Of a stretch of 53,857 bases of DNA, positions 8,640-17,268 are shown one piece after another. The position numbers were made by a program, and so were the translations under genes. This DNA is from Gallionella sp. (GTDB taxonomy: Bacteria; Pseudomonadota; Gammaproteobacteria; Burkholderiales; Gallionellaceae), in the NCBI GenBank assembly GCA_025350405.1, contig JANXXX010000083.1, positions 1-53,857 on the forward strand, read 5' to 3'. The notes below the pieces were generated by a model. The model did no database searches. It was given only the letters and a program-made list of their open reading frames with translations, and had not been told where the DNA came from. Position 1 is the stretch's first letter. Every line of letters begins with the position of its first letter.

Positions 8640-9575
8640 CTATTCCGCCAGGGGTGAAGCATGCATCGCCTTGGCTACCACTGCGCGGGTCAGGTGCGGG
8701 GCGAATAGCTCGATAAAGTCGTAAGTGTAGCCGCGCAGGTATTCGTTCTTGCGTATCGCGATCCGCGTGGTGCTGGGCTTGAACAGATGTGAGGCGTCCA
8801 TCATACGCAAGTGCTTGTCGCGCTCGGGGATGAAGGCCATTTTCGCCAGTATCCCTATCCCTAATCCCAATTCCACATAAGTCTTGATCACATCCGAGTC
8901 GATCGCCGTCAGTGCGGTGTTCGGCCGGATGTTCGCGGCATCGAACGCGGCATTGATCTTGCCGCGTCCGCTGAAGGCGAAGTCATAAGTGATGATCGGA
9001 TATTGCGCGATCTTTGCCAGCGTCAGTTTCTTTTCTTCCAGCAGCGGATGCTTGGGCGGCGCAATCACGCAATGATTCCATTCATAGCAGGGCAGGGTGA
9101 TGAGTTCGTCGTACAGAGTGAGGCTTTCGGTTGCGATGCCGATGTCAACTTCGCCGTCCAATAGCATTTCGGCGATCTGTGTCGGGCTGCCCTGGTGCAG
9201 TCCCAGCTTTACGCCGGGATAGCGCTTGATGAATTGTTTGACCGTGGGCGGCAAGGCATAGCGCGCCTGTGTGTGCGTGGTGGCGATGGTCAGGTCGCCG
9301 CTGTTCTGCGAGTGAAATTCCTCGGCGACGTGCTTGAGGTTGTCTGCATCGTGCAGCATGCGCTGGGCGATTTCGAGTACGGCTTTGCCCGGCTCGGTGA
9401 TCGCCACGATGCGCTTGCCGTTGCGCACGAATATCTCGATGCCCAACTCCTCTTCCAATAACTTGATCTGCTTGCTGACGCCGGGCTGCGAGGTATACAA
9501 CGCGCTGGCGGCATTGGAAATGTTCAATCCCTGGCGGACTACTTCATTGAAGAAACGTAACTGTTGGAGATTCAT
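8640..9575 (-). CDS. cysB: LysR-type regulator CysB
   Basis: A 311-residue LysR-family regulator. The N-terminal winged helix (MNLQQLRFFNEVVRQGLNIS, then TSQPGVSKQIKLLEEELG) is followed by a substrate-binding domain containing ATTHTQARYALP, which is characteristic of CysB and Cbl. CysB activates sulfate-assimilation genes and senses N-acetylserine or sulfide. It is divergent from the tauE-cysI-cysH-cysD-cysN run, which supports this role. The related regulator Cbl cannot be fully excluded, but position and length favour CysB. Confidence 0.9.
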   Translation of the reverse strand: MNLQQLRFFNEVVRQGLNISNAASALYTSQPGVSKQIKLLEEELGIEIFVRNGKRIVAITEPGKAVLEIAQRMLHDADNLKHVAEEFHSQNSGDLTIATTHTQARYALPPTVKQFIKRYPGVKLGLHQGSPTQIAEMLLDGEVDIGIATESLTLYDELITLPCYEWNHCVIAPPKHPLLEEKKLTLAKIAQYPIITYDFAFSGRGKINAAFDAANIRPNTALTAIDSDVIKTYVELGLGIGILAKMAFIPERDKHLRMMDASHLFKPSTTRIAIRKNEYLRGYTYDFIELFAPHLTRAVVAKAMHASPLAE

Positions 9576-9684
9576 GGCATCTTTCCAATATAGTAATTAG
9601 TTATAAGATATTAACATAAAAGTATTTTGAGATATAAGGAGTCAGGCCTAGAATCCGTCCATGAATTCTAACTGGTGCTAGCGC
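9576..9684. promoter_or_regulatory. cysB / tauE divergent control region
   Basis: This 109-base, AT-rich region separates cysB from the sulfur operon and must hold both promoters. It contains AT-rich stretches such as AGTAATTAGTTATAAGATA and a TAGAAT hexamer at 9649-9654. LysR regulators usually bind such divergent regions. No exact operator can be defined by eye. Confidence 0.45.
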
Positions 9685-10467
9685 ATGGATGGCATGTACA
9701 CATTGTCGGGCTTTCTGGTTGGGATGATTGTCGGGATTACCGGCGTCGGCGGCGGCTCACTGATGACGCCATTGCTGGTGTTGCTATTCGGTGTGGCCCC
9801 GGCAACCGCAGTCGGTACCGATCTATTGTATGCCTCGTTGACCAAAACGCTGGGCGGTTGGGTGCATAGCCGGCGCGGCACCGTGGATTGGAAGATAGTG
9901 GGGCGGCTGGCCATGGGCAGTCTGCCTGCTTCAGTTTTGACCATAGTGACATTGAAGTATCTTGCATTGGATAGTAAGACTTTTAGCAGTCTGGTGACCT
10001 GGGTGCTGAGCGTGGCTCTGCTGTTGACTGGCACGGCGTTGTTGGTCAGGGATAAGGTCAAATATATTTCGCGGCGCAAGGATGACTTGATGTTCGAGTT
10101 GCATCACCGTCATCAGCACGTCGCCACCATCATTACCGGTGCGCTGGTCGGCATGCTGGTGACCATCTCTTCGGTCGGTGCCGGCGCGCTGGGGATGGTG
10201 GTTTTGCTGTTTTTATATCCACGCCACGCTCCGGTCAAATTGGTTGGCACGGATATAGCCCATGCTGTGCCGCTGACCGCGATCGCCGGGATGGGACATC
10301 TGGCTTTGGGTACGGTGGATCTGGTGCTGCTGGTGAGTCTGCTGCTGGGTTCGTTGCCCGGAATTTATATCGGCAGCCATCTGAGCTCCAGAATGCCGGA
10401 AGCGGTATTGCGTCCAGTGCTGGCGACCATGTTGTTGCTCATCGGTTTCAAGATGGTGTTTATATAA
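9685..10467 (+). CDS. TauE/SafE-family sulfite exporter
   Basis: A 260-residue inner-membrane protein with about seven to eight hydrophobic helices in two repeated halves. Each half begins with a GITGVGGGSLMTPLL-type segment (first copy near residues 13-30; second copy near 150-165 as ISSVGAGALGMVVLLFL), the hallmark of TauE/SafE permeases. Family members export sulfite, sulfoacetate or related anions. As first gene of the operon that makes sulfite (CysH) and reduces it (CysI), a role in relieving sulfite excess or balancing its use is likely. Substrate is inferred from context. Confidence 0.85.
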   Translation: MDGMYTLSGFLVGMIVGITGVGGGSLMTPLLVLLFGVAPATAVGTDLLYASLTKTLGGWVHSRRGTVDWKIVGRLAMGSLPASVLTIVTLKYLALDSKTFSSLVTWVLSVALLLTGTALLVRDKVKYISRRKDDLMFELHHRHQHVATIITGALVGMLVTISSVGAGALGMVVLLFLYPRHAPVKLVGTDIAHAVPLTAIAGMGHLALGTVDLVLLVSLLLGSLPGIYIGSHLSSRMPEAVLRPVLATMLLLIGFKMVFI

Positions 10468-10484
10468 CATTAAGGTAAAGACTT

Positions 10485-10727
10485 ATGAGTGCCAATAAAC
10501 CCGACAAGCCGAAACAAGTCAGCTGGTTCAATGGCTGCGGTGGACGCATCGGGGTGGTGGTCGGCCAATCCGCTGAACATGCATACATAGGCATGGCATT
10601 GCGCCACGATGAAGATGCGGATGTGGAGCATATCCTGAAGCATGGCGGGAAATTTCCGCTGCAAGCCGCGTTGTTGCTGCCGGTGTCCAAAAGTTATTTT
10701 TTTAATGAAGAGGCGGGGAAGAGCTAA
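10485..10727 (+). CDS. Small protein of unknown function upstream of cysI
   Basis: An 80-residue protein lying 17 bases after tauE and directly abutting cysI (its stop ends at 10727, cysI starts at 10728). I do not recognise a family. It begins with a polar, Lys/Pro-rich segment, then WFNGCGGRIGVVVG with its only cysteine, an acidic stretch HDEDADVEHILKHGG, and ends FPLQAALLLPVSKSYFF. No signal peptide or membrane helix is visible, so it is probably cytoplasmic. Its tight coupling to cysI suggests a helper role in sulfite reduction, which is inference only. Confidence 0.7.
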   Translation: MSANKPDKPKQVSWFNGCGGRIGVVVGQSAEHAYIGMALRHDEDADVEHILKHGGKFPLQAALLLPVSKSYFFNEEAGKS

Positions 10728-12473
10728 ATGTATCGTTACGACCAATTCGATCACCAGATTATCGCTGAACGTGTTGCGCAGTTCAGCGACCAGGTTCGCC
10801 GGCGTTTGTCCGGTGAACTGACGGAAGACGAATTCCGTATCCTGCGTCTGCAAAACGGGCTGTACATGCAGATACATGCCTATATGCTGCGCGTGGCCGT
10901 GCCTTATGGTTTGCTGAGTGCGGCACAGATGCGCATGCTGGCATCCATTGCACGCAAGTATGATCGCGGCTACGGGCATTTTTCCACGCGCCAGAATATC
11001 CAGTTCAACTGGATCAAGCTGCAGGATGCGCCGGATATTCTGGCCGATCTGGCCAGCGTGGAAATGCACGCCAATCAGACCTCCGGCAATTGCATACGCA
11101 ATATCACCAGCGACGAGTTCGCTGGTGTGGCGCGCGATGAAATCGTCGATCCGCGCCCTTACGCCGAGATTTTGCGCCAGTGGAGCACGTTCCATCCCGA
11201 ATTCGCCTTTCTGCCGCGCAAATTCAAGATCGCCATTACCGGTGCAAGCGAAGACCGCGCCGCGATAGCGGTGCACGACATCGGCTTGGCGGCGGTGAAG
11301 AACGCGCAGGGCGAAGTCGGTTTTTGCGTGCTTGTGGGTGGCGGTCTCGGACGCACGCCGATAATCGGCACCGAGATTTGCGATTTCGTGCCTTGGCAGC
11401 ATGTCATTACTTATCTGGAGTCGATCGTGCGCGTGTACAACGAATACGGCCGCCGCGACAACATCTACAAGGCGCGCGTCAAGATTCTGGTGAAAGCGAT
11501 CGGTATCGAGGAATTCAAACGCCGGGTGGAAGCCGACTGGCAATTCACCAAAGATGGTCCATGCACCATTACGGTCGAGGAATTGAATCGTGTCGCGGCT
11601 TTTTTCACCGCGCCCGATTATGAGCAACTGCCAGAAAACGATGCTGCCGTGGCGGCTCAGTTGCGCGAAAGCAGGGCCTTCTCCAACTGGATGCAGCGCA
11701 ACGTCAAGCCGCACAAAGTGCCGGGTTACGCAGCGGTGGTGCTGTCACTCAAGAAAACCGGCATCGCGCCCGGGGATGCAACGGCGGAGCAGATGGACGC
11801 GGCGGCGGAACTGGCGGAGCGTTTCAGCTTCGGCGAATTGCGCGTAACGCATATGCAGAATCTAGTGCTGGCGGATGTCAAACAATCCGACCTGATCGCT
11901 TTGTGGCAGGCCGCCAGAGAACTGGGCATGGCAACACCCAACATCGGCCTGTTGACCGACATCATATGCTGCCCGGGCGGAGATTTTTGCTCCCTGGCGA
12001 ATGCGCGTTCCATCCCGCTGGCCAAGGCGATTGCCGAGCGATTCGATAACCTTGATTTTCAGCATGACATCGGCGAGATCGAGCTGAACATGTCGGGCTG
12101 CATGAATGCCTGCGGGCATCATCACGTCGGGAACATCGGCATTCTCGGTGTGGATAAGGACGGTGAAGAATGGTACCAGGTGTCGATAGGCGGAGCGCAG
12201 GGCAATGCCAGCAGCCTGGGCAAGGTCATCGGGCCGTCCTTTACTTTTGCGCAAACGCCCGAGGTGATCGCCCGCTTGTTGCAGGTGTATGTGCGCGAGC
12301 GTTTTGCCGACGAGCGTTTTATCGATACCGTGCGCCGCATCGGCCACAATCCATTCAAGGAATATGTATATGCGGCACCGGTAAACGACGACAAAGCGCT
12401 GATCGGCGCCGAATATGCCCTGTTGGCAGCAGGCGCGCCCTATGACACACCCTTATATTCGCCGGGACTTTAA
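10728..12473 (+). CDS. cysI: Sulfite reductase hemoprotein (siroheme, 4Fe-4S)
   Basis: A 581-residue siroheme nitrite/sulfite reductase, reducing sulfite to sulfide with six electrons in the cytoplasm. The first half contains the HFSTRQNIQFNWI substrate motif. The 4Fe-4S/siroheme ligands are Cys415 and Cys421 in CCPGGDFC and Cys458 and Cys462 in SGCMNACGHH, matching C-x5-C and C-x3-C. Neighbours cysH, cysD and cysN make sulfite the natural substrate rather than nitrite. No flavoprotein partner (cysJ) is in the cluster, so electrons may come from ferredoxin or a partner elsewhere. Confidence 0.93.
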   Translation: MYRYDQFDHQIIAERVAQFSDQVRRRLSGELTEDEFRILRLQNGLYMQIHAYMLRVAVPYGLLSAAQMRMLASIARKYDRGYGHFSTRQNIQFNWIKLQDAPDILADLASVEMHANQTSGNCIRNITSDEFAGVARDEIVDPRPYAEILRQWSTFHPEFAFLPRKFKIAITGASEDRAAIAVHDIGLAAVKNAQGEVGFCVLVGGGLGRTPIIGTEICDFVPWQHVITYLESIVRVYNEYGRRDNIYKARVKILVKAIGIEEFKRRVEADWQFTKDGPCTITVEELNRVAAFFTAPDYEQLPENDAAVAAQLRESRAFSNWMQRNVKPHKVPGYAAVVLSLKKTGIAPGDATAEQMDAAAELAERFSFGELRVTHMQNLVLADVKQSDLIALWQAARELGMATPNIGLLTDIICCPGGDFCSLANARSIPLAKAIAERFDNLDFQHDIGEIELNMSGCMNACGHHHVGNIGILGVDKDGEEWYQVSIGGAQGNASSLGKVIGPSFTFAQTPEVIARLLQVYVRERFADERFIDTVRRIGHNPFKEYVYAAPVNDDKALIGAEYALLAAGAPYDTPLYSPGL

Positions 12474-12476
12474 GAC

Positions 12477-12989
12477 ATGATCATCAAAAACAAAACTATT
12501 GCAGATGACGATTGGATCGTGCTTCGCCTGGGTGAAAACGACACGCCGGAAGGTATCGCTGTTCCGCCGGGGAAAGTCATCGTGCCGTTGAAAGTGTGGC
12601 AGGCGCAACGCGATGTACTGCAAGCCCGCGCAGAGCTGGGCGTGTGGCTGGCCAGCGATGAGCGGGCAGAAGATTTAAACAACGATATAGAAAAATTTTC
12701 CGTGATTGCCGTTGATTTCCCCAAGTTTGCGGATGGGCGCGGTTATTCCATCGCCCATCATTTGCGCACCAGACTTGGATATACCGGCGAATTGCGCGCC
12801 ATCGGCGATGTGCTGCGCGACCAGATGTTTTACATGCAGCGTGTCGGCTTTGATGCTTTTGCCGCAAGATCTGACAAAGACATACCTGAGGCGCTAAAAG
12901 GCTTGAGCGATTTCTCAATCACCTATCAGGCATCATCGGATGAAAAATTGCCGTTGTTTCGCCGCATACAACGCGGAGGCGGACTATGA
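12477..12989 (+). CDS. DUF934 protein, sulfite-reductase associated
   Basis: A 170-residue DUF934 protein, a family almost always encoded right after a CysI-type sulfite reductase in proteobacteria. The recognisable core is FPKFADGRGYSIAHHLR followed by YTGELRAIGDVLRDQMFYMQ (about residues 80-120), and then GFDAFAAR. It starts 3 bases after the cysI stop and overlaps cysH by 4 bases, so translation is probably coupled. Its biochemical role is not established; an accessory or electron-delivery role in sulfite reduction has been suggested from gene context. No cofactor motif is evident. Confidence 0.9.
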   Translation: MIIKNKTIADDDWIVLRLGENDTPEGIAVPPGKVIVPLKVWQAQRDVLQARAELGVWLASDERAEDLNNDIEKFSVIAVDFPKFADGRGYSIAHHLRTRLGYTGELRAIGDVLRDQMFYMQRVGFDAFAARSDKDIPEALKGLSDFSITYQASSDEKLPLFRRIQRGGGL

Positions 12990-13744
12990 GCATCTTGCAG
13001 CAAAAAATTGATCAGGTGGTGGCCGTTCTGCAACAGGCGGTGCGCGATTTCCCACCGGTAGTGTTCGCGAACAGTCTGGGCGCGGAAGACATGGTGCTGA
13101 CCGATATTATCGCCAGGAACCGGCTGGACATCGGGATGTTCAGCCTGGATACCGGACGCCTGCCGCAAGAGACTTATGACCTGATGCAGAAGGTTGGCGA
13201 GCGTTATGACATACCGTTAAAAGTGTATTTCCCGGACAGCGCCGCAGTGGAAAAGTACGTCGCGCAAAACGGGGTGAATGGTTTTTACGACAGCGTGGCA
13301 GCGCGCAAAGGCTGCTGCTTCGTGCGCAAGGTCGAGCCGTTGCGCCGTGCGTTGAGCGGCAAGAAGGCTTGGGTCACCGGCCTGCGTCGAGAGCAGGCGG
13401 TTACGCGCGGCACGCTGGAAGTTTCTGCCTATGATGCCGATTTTGACTTGCAGAAATTCAACCCCTTGCTTGACTGGACCAATAAAGAAGTGTGGGCCTA
13501 TATCAGGCAGTACGAGGTGCCATACAACAAGCTGCACGATCAGTTCTACCCCAGCATCGGCTGCGCACCCTGCACCCGTTCCATCTCCGCCGGCGAAGAT
13601 ATCCGCGCAGGCAGGTGGTGGTGGGAGAACCCTGATAGTAAAGAATGCGGCCTGCATGTAAGCCAAGGTTCGCTACAGGCGAGCAGGAACAAAATTCAGG
13701 AAATATCGGGGCGGGTTGATACTACAGAGAAAACAGTTGGGTAG
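12986..13744 (+). CDS. cysH: Adenylyl-/phosphoadenylyl-sulfate reductase
   Basis: A 252-residue assimilatory APS/PAPS reductase that makes sulfite using thioredoxin or glutaredoxin. The nucleotide-binding segment FANSLGAEDMVL is near residue 30. The cysteine pairs Cys110-Cys111 (KGCCFVRKVEPL) and Cys193/Cys196 (CAPC) indicate a 4Fe-4S cluster, the mark of APS-type enzymes, and the catalytic Cys221 lies in ECGLH. With CysDN present and no cysC in the window, APS is the likely substrate. The last 28 residues or so after ECGLH form a less conserved tail. Confidence 0.93.
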   Translation: MSILQQKIDQVVAVLQQAVRDFPPVVFANSLGAEDMVLTDIIARNRLDIGMFSLDTGRLPQETYDLMQKVGERYDIPLKVYFPDSAAVEKYVAQNGVNGFYDSVAARKGCCFVRKVEPLRRALSGKKAWVTGLRREQAVTRGTLEVSAYDADFDLQKFNPLLDWTNKEVWAYIRQYEVPYNKLHDQFYPSIGCAPCTRSISAGEDIRAGRWWWENPDSKECGLHVSQGSLQASRNKIQEISGRVDTTEKTVG

Positions 13745-13816
13745 GGCGGTTGTGCACTAACTGAAACCACAATGAGCGAAACAAAAAATATTATGAAACT
13801 GGTCGAGAAAGAAATT

Positions 13817-14722
13817 ATGAGCACCCACACCATCAGCCATCTGGACGTGCTGGAAAGCGAGTCCATCCACATCATGCGCGAGGTCGCCGCTGAGTGCAAA
13901 AATCCCGCGTTGCTGTTTTCCGGCGGCAAGGATTCCATCGTGATGTTGCGCCTTGCAGAAAAGGCGTTCCGTCCTGCGAAGTTTCCGTTCCCATTGGTGC
14001 ATATCGACACCGAGCACAACTTTCCCGAGGTGATCACCTGCCGCGACAAGTTGGCAGCCGATCTCGGCGAGCGCCTGATCGTGCGTTCGCTGGAGGACTC
14101 TATCAAGCGCGGCACTGTCGTCATCAAGGATGAGAGCAAGCCGCGCAACCCGTACCAGTCGGTGACGCTGCTGGAGACCATCGCCGAGTTCGGCTTCGAC
14201 GCCTGCATGGGCGGGGCGCGCCGCGACGAGGAAAAGGCAAGAGCCAAGGAGCGCATCTTCTCCTTCCGCGACGAGTTCGGCCAATGGGATCCGAAGAACC
14301 AGCGCCCCGAGTTGTGGGACATCTACAACACCCGTGTGCATCCCGGAGAAAACATCCGCGTGTTCCCGATCAGCAACTGGACCGAGATGGACATCTGGGA
14401 ATACATCGGGCGTGAGAAATTGCACATCCCGGAAATCTATTTCGCGCACGAGCGCGAATTGATCCGCCGTGGCAACTCGGTGATTCCGGTGTCACACTTG
14501 GTGCAACCCAAGCCCGGAGAAAAAGTGGAAGTGCTGTTGGTGCGCTTCCGCACCGTGGGCGACATGACCTGCACCGCCCCGGTGGAATCCACCGCACGTA
14601 CCGTGGACGAGATCATCAAAGAGACTTCCACTACGCGCATCACCGAACGCGGTGCGACGCGCATGGATGACCAGACTTCGGATGCTTCGATGGAATTGCG
14701 CAAAAAGGAAGGGTATTTCTAA
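13817..14722 (+). CDS. cysD: Sulfate adenylyltransferase subunit 2 (CysD)
   Basis: A 301-residue CysD, the catalytic ATP sulfurylase subunit that makes APS from ATP and sulfate together with the GTPase CysN. The PP-loop FSGGKDSIVMLRLAEKAF is near residue 33, followed by HIDTEHNFPEV and GGARRDEEKARAKERIFSFR. I prefer the ATG at 13817, which gives MSTHTISHLDVLESESIHI like other CysD proteins; an upstream ATG at 13772 would add 15 unconserved residues, and neither has a strong ribosome site. It lies about 70 bases after cysH. Confidence 0.94.
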   Translation: MSTHTISHLDVLESESIHIMREVAAECKNPALLFSGGKDSIVMLRLAEKAFRPAKFPFPLVHIDTEHNFPEVITCRDKLAADLGERLIVRSLEDSIKRGTVVIKDESKPRNPYQSVTLLETIAEFGFDACMGGARRDEEKARAKERIFSFRDEFGQWDPKNQRPELWDIYNTRVHPGENIRVFPISNWTEMDIWEYIGREKLHIPEIYFAHERELIRRGNSVIPVSHLVQPKPGEKVEVLLVRFRTVGDMTCTAPVESTARTVDEIIKETSTTRITERGATRMDDQTSDASMELRKKEGYF

Positions 14723-14731
14723 AGCTCTTTC

Positions 14732-14803
14732 ATCCGCAGATTACGCAGATTAGAAGGATTAAAACCCAAGAAAAATCTGCGTGAATCTGCGAAATCTGCG
14801 GAT
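14732..14803. repeat. AATCTGCG-type palindromic repeat between cysD and cysN
   Basis: The arms ATCCGCAGATT (14732-14742) and AATCTGCGGAT (14793-14803) are perfect inverted repeats. On the right side the heptamer ATCTGCG recurs three times at about 10-base spacing, and twice (as its complement) on the left. It could fold into a long imperfect hairpin within the cysDN transcript. Similar AATCTGCG repeats recur in unrelated bacterial genomes in my memory; no function is established. Confidence 0.75.
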
Positions 14804-14835
14804 AAATGTTTTTGAATTTTGGAGTGCTAAATATT

Positions 14836-16086
14836 ATGAGCAACACCACACAATTATTGAGATTCATCACCGCAGGCAGCGTGGACGACGGCAAGAGCAC
14901 GCTGATCGGCCGTTTGCTGCATGACTCGAAATCCATCTTCGAGGATCAGTTCTCGGCTATTTCCATAACCAGCGAAAGGCGCGGCATGGCAGCCGTCGAT
15001 CTGTCTTTGCTGACCGACGGCCTGCAGGCCGAGCGTGAGCAGGGCATCACCATCGACGTGGCTTATCGTTACTTCGCCACGCCGAAGCGCAAGTTCATCA
15101 TCGGCGACACGCCCGGTCATGAGCAATACACGCGCAACATGGTGACTGCTGCTTCTACCGCCAACCTGGTGGTGATCCTGGTCGATGCGCGCAAGGGCGT
15201 GCTGGTGCAGACGCGCCGCCACACCTATCTGGCGAGCCTGGTCGGTATTCCGCACATCGTGCTGGCGGTCAACAAGATGGATATGGTGGATTATTCCGAA
15301 GCCAGGTACAGCGAGATCTGCGCGGAGTATCTGGCCTTCGCCGCGCAGCTGGGTTTGACCGACATCACCTGCATTCCGCTGTCGGCATTGGTGGGCGACA
15401 TGATCGTGGATCGCGGCGCCAACATGGACTGGTATCAGGGCACGACGCTGATGAACCTGCTGGAAAACATCGTGATCGATTACGACGTGAACACCACCGA
15501 CTTCCGTTATCCGGTGCAGTGGGTATGCCGTCCGCAAACTGAGGAATACCACGATTTTAGAGGCTTCATGGGGCGCATCGAAGCGGGGGCGATCGCGGTC
15601 GGCGACGAGATCACCGTGCTGCCCTCGGGCCGCACCAGCAAGGTGAAAGAGATCGTCACCTACGACGGCAAGCTGCAGCGCGCCTACGCGCCGCAGTCCG
15701 TCACGCTGACGCTGGAAGACGAGATCGACATTTCGCGCGGCGACATGTTCGTGAGCAGCAATGCACTGCCGAAAGTGGCGAAAGAATTCGCAGCGATGCT
15801 GTGCTGGCTGTCCGAAACCCCGCTCGACAAGAATCGCAAGTACCTCGTCAAGCACACCACGCGCACCGCGAAGTGTTTGTTCTCCAATATCGACTATCGT
15901 GTGGACGTGAACACGCTGGAACAGCACAGCACCGCCACACTCAACATGAACGACATCGCGCGCGTGGCAATGAAAGTGCAACAGCCGCTGGTGTTCGACA
16001 GCTATACCACCGACCGCGCCACCGGCAGCTTCATCGTGATCGACGAGGCGACCAACAATACGGTGGCGGCGGGGATGATTGCCTGA
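14836..16086 (+). CDS. cysN: Sulfate adenylyltransferase subunit 1, GTPase (CysN)
   Basis: A 416-residue EF-Tu-like GTPase subunit of ATP sulfurylase. The P-loop is AGSVDDGKSTLIGRLL (about residues 13-28), switch II DTPGHEQYTRNM is near 93, and the guanine motif NKMD is near 147. Domains II and III of the elongation-factor fold follow. No fused APS kinase (CysC) is present, as the protein ends at the usual CysN length. The start is ATG 14836, with GGAGTG about 9 bases upstream; a longer frame from 14806 adds an unlikely leader. Confidence 0.95.
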   Translation: MSNTTQLLRFITAGSVDDGKSTLIGRLLHDSKSIFEDQFSAISITSERRGMAAVDLSLLTDGLQAEREQGITIDVAYRYFATPKRKFIIGDTPGHEQYTRNMVTAASTANLVVILVDARKGVLVQTRRHTYLASLVGIPHIVLAVNKMDMVDYSEARYSEICAEYLAFAAQLGLTDITCIPLSALVGDMIVDRGANMDWYQGTTLMNLLENIVIDYDVNTTDFRYPVQWVCRPQTEEYHDFRGFMGRIEAGAIAVGDEITVLPSGRTSKVKEIVTYDGKLQRAYAPQSVTLTLEDEIDISRGDMFVSSNALPKVAKEFAAMLCWLSETPLDKNRKYLVKHTTRTAKCLFSNIDYRVDVNTLEQHSTATLNMNDIARVAMKVQQPLVFDSYTTDRATGSFIVIDEATNNTVAAGMIA

Positions 16087-16226
16087 GCTTTAAAAGCTGC
16101 TGTTAAAACGACTAGTCATTGCCTGCGTCCGCTATGGTCGAACGGGGTTTTGTCTTTGTCTCTCCAGATGGTTTAGAATGTTGACCTTGGCAGGCACGGG
16201 TGTCTAAACCGACAGAGAGAATAACA

Positions 16227-17087
16227 ATGAGCAAATCCAACATCGATCTTAAACAAGCAGTCAAAAAGCTCGACTCGTTACCGGCCATGCCGGTCATCGC
16301 GCAAAAGCTGCTTGCGCTGAAGCTGGATAACGACGAGGACGAGAACAAGATGCTGGTGCTGATCGGGCAGGATCCGCTTATTTCCGCCAAAGTCATCGGT
16401 TTAGCTAATTCGCCTTTGGTTGGCGCTTCTAGAAAAATCAACACGGTCAAAGATGCGGCCATGTTGATGGGGTTAAAACGGGTGCACTCGGTTGCCACCG
16501 GCCTCGCCATCATGGCGACGACGAGCAAGTCTGCCGGGCGTTTGAACGTGCAAGCATTGTGGGAGCACAACATGGGCATCGCCTTCGCGATGTTGGCGAT
16601 TACCCGTGCCATGCCGGCCAAGATGCGGCCCGATGATGACCTGACTTTTCTGGCGGGGATGCTGCACGACGTCGGTTATTCGGTGCTCGCCCATCTGGAT
16701 ATCGAGAGCAGCGACGAATTGCAAGTTCGCATGCTCACTGAACCTGATCACTTGGCGCTGTCAATCGAACGCGAGATCGTGGAGCTCACCCACGACGAAC
16801 TGGGCGCCGAGCTGGCTCGCCATTGGAACCTGACCGAGGAAATCGTCTCCGCGATCCGTTTTCACCACGAGGCACAGAAGAGTGATCCCGCCCAACCGCT
16901 GGCACGCATCATTAATCTGGCGGAAAAATTGTTGCCGTCGTTCGGTTTCAATGAACTCATCGACACCACTGTCACCCCGGAAGACTGGCTAGCGCTGGGC
17001 ATAGATCCGGAACGGGCGGAGGAGATCAACGCACAGGTCGCCGAGCAGGCTGATCAAGCTAGCCAGTTTGCCAGCTCTTTTAGCTGA
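16227..17087 (+). CDS. HDOD-domain signalling protein
   Basis: A 286-residue protein made of a single HDOD domain, a degenerate HD hydrolase fold used in signalling. The start region KKLDSLPAMPVIAQKLLALK and the second segment QDPLISAKVIGLANSPL are typical, as is MLHDVGYSVLAHLD in the middle. The start ATG 16227 follows AGAGAG by 7 bases. HDOD proteins act in cell-cycle, stress and c-di-GMP networks, usually without known catalysis. The gene stands alone after cysN, with no coupled partner to suggest a specific pathway. Confidence 0.85.
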   Translation: MSKSNIDLKQAVKKLDSLPAMPVIAQKLLALKLDNDEDENKMLVLIGQDPLISAKVIGLANSPLVGASRKINTVKDAAMLMGLKRVHSVATGLAIMATTSKSAGRLNVQALWEHNMGIAFAMLAITRAMPAKMRPDDDLTFLAGMLHDVGYSVLAHLDIESSDELQVRMLTEPDHLALSIEREIVELTHDELGAELARHWNLTEEIVSAIRFHHEAQKSDPAQPLARIINLAEKLLPSFGFNELIDTTVTPEDWLALGIDPERAEEINAQVAEQADQASQFASSFS

Positions 17088-17268
17088 CGGCTGTGCGGCC
17101 GGCAGCTCTCGCAGTGTAGAAACTGGAATGAGTCTTGTATCGTTCTATTGTCGAATCGATAAACCCCAGCACCTTTGCTCATAAGGGACGTGATATGCAG
17201 GAATTTCATCCTGCCAAAAAACAGGCTGGGATGTCGGCTGACCGGGACGCTTCGCTTAAGGCGGCAAC

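Noticed and set aside
10470-11714. A 414-codon open frame opposite cysI
   Set aside because: Antisense to cysI, with composition typical of shadow frames.
13772-13816. Upstream ATG of cysD adding 15 residues
   Set aside because: The extension is not conserved-looking and lacks a ribosome site, whereas ATG 13817 gives the usual CysD N-terminus.
14820-14832. GAGTGCTAA, half of a CIRCE operator for HrcA
   Set aside because: The partner TTAGCACTC at the required 9-base spacing is absent, and it lies in front of cysN, not a heat-shock gene.
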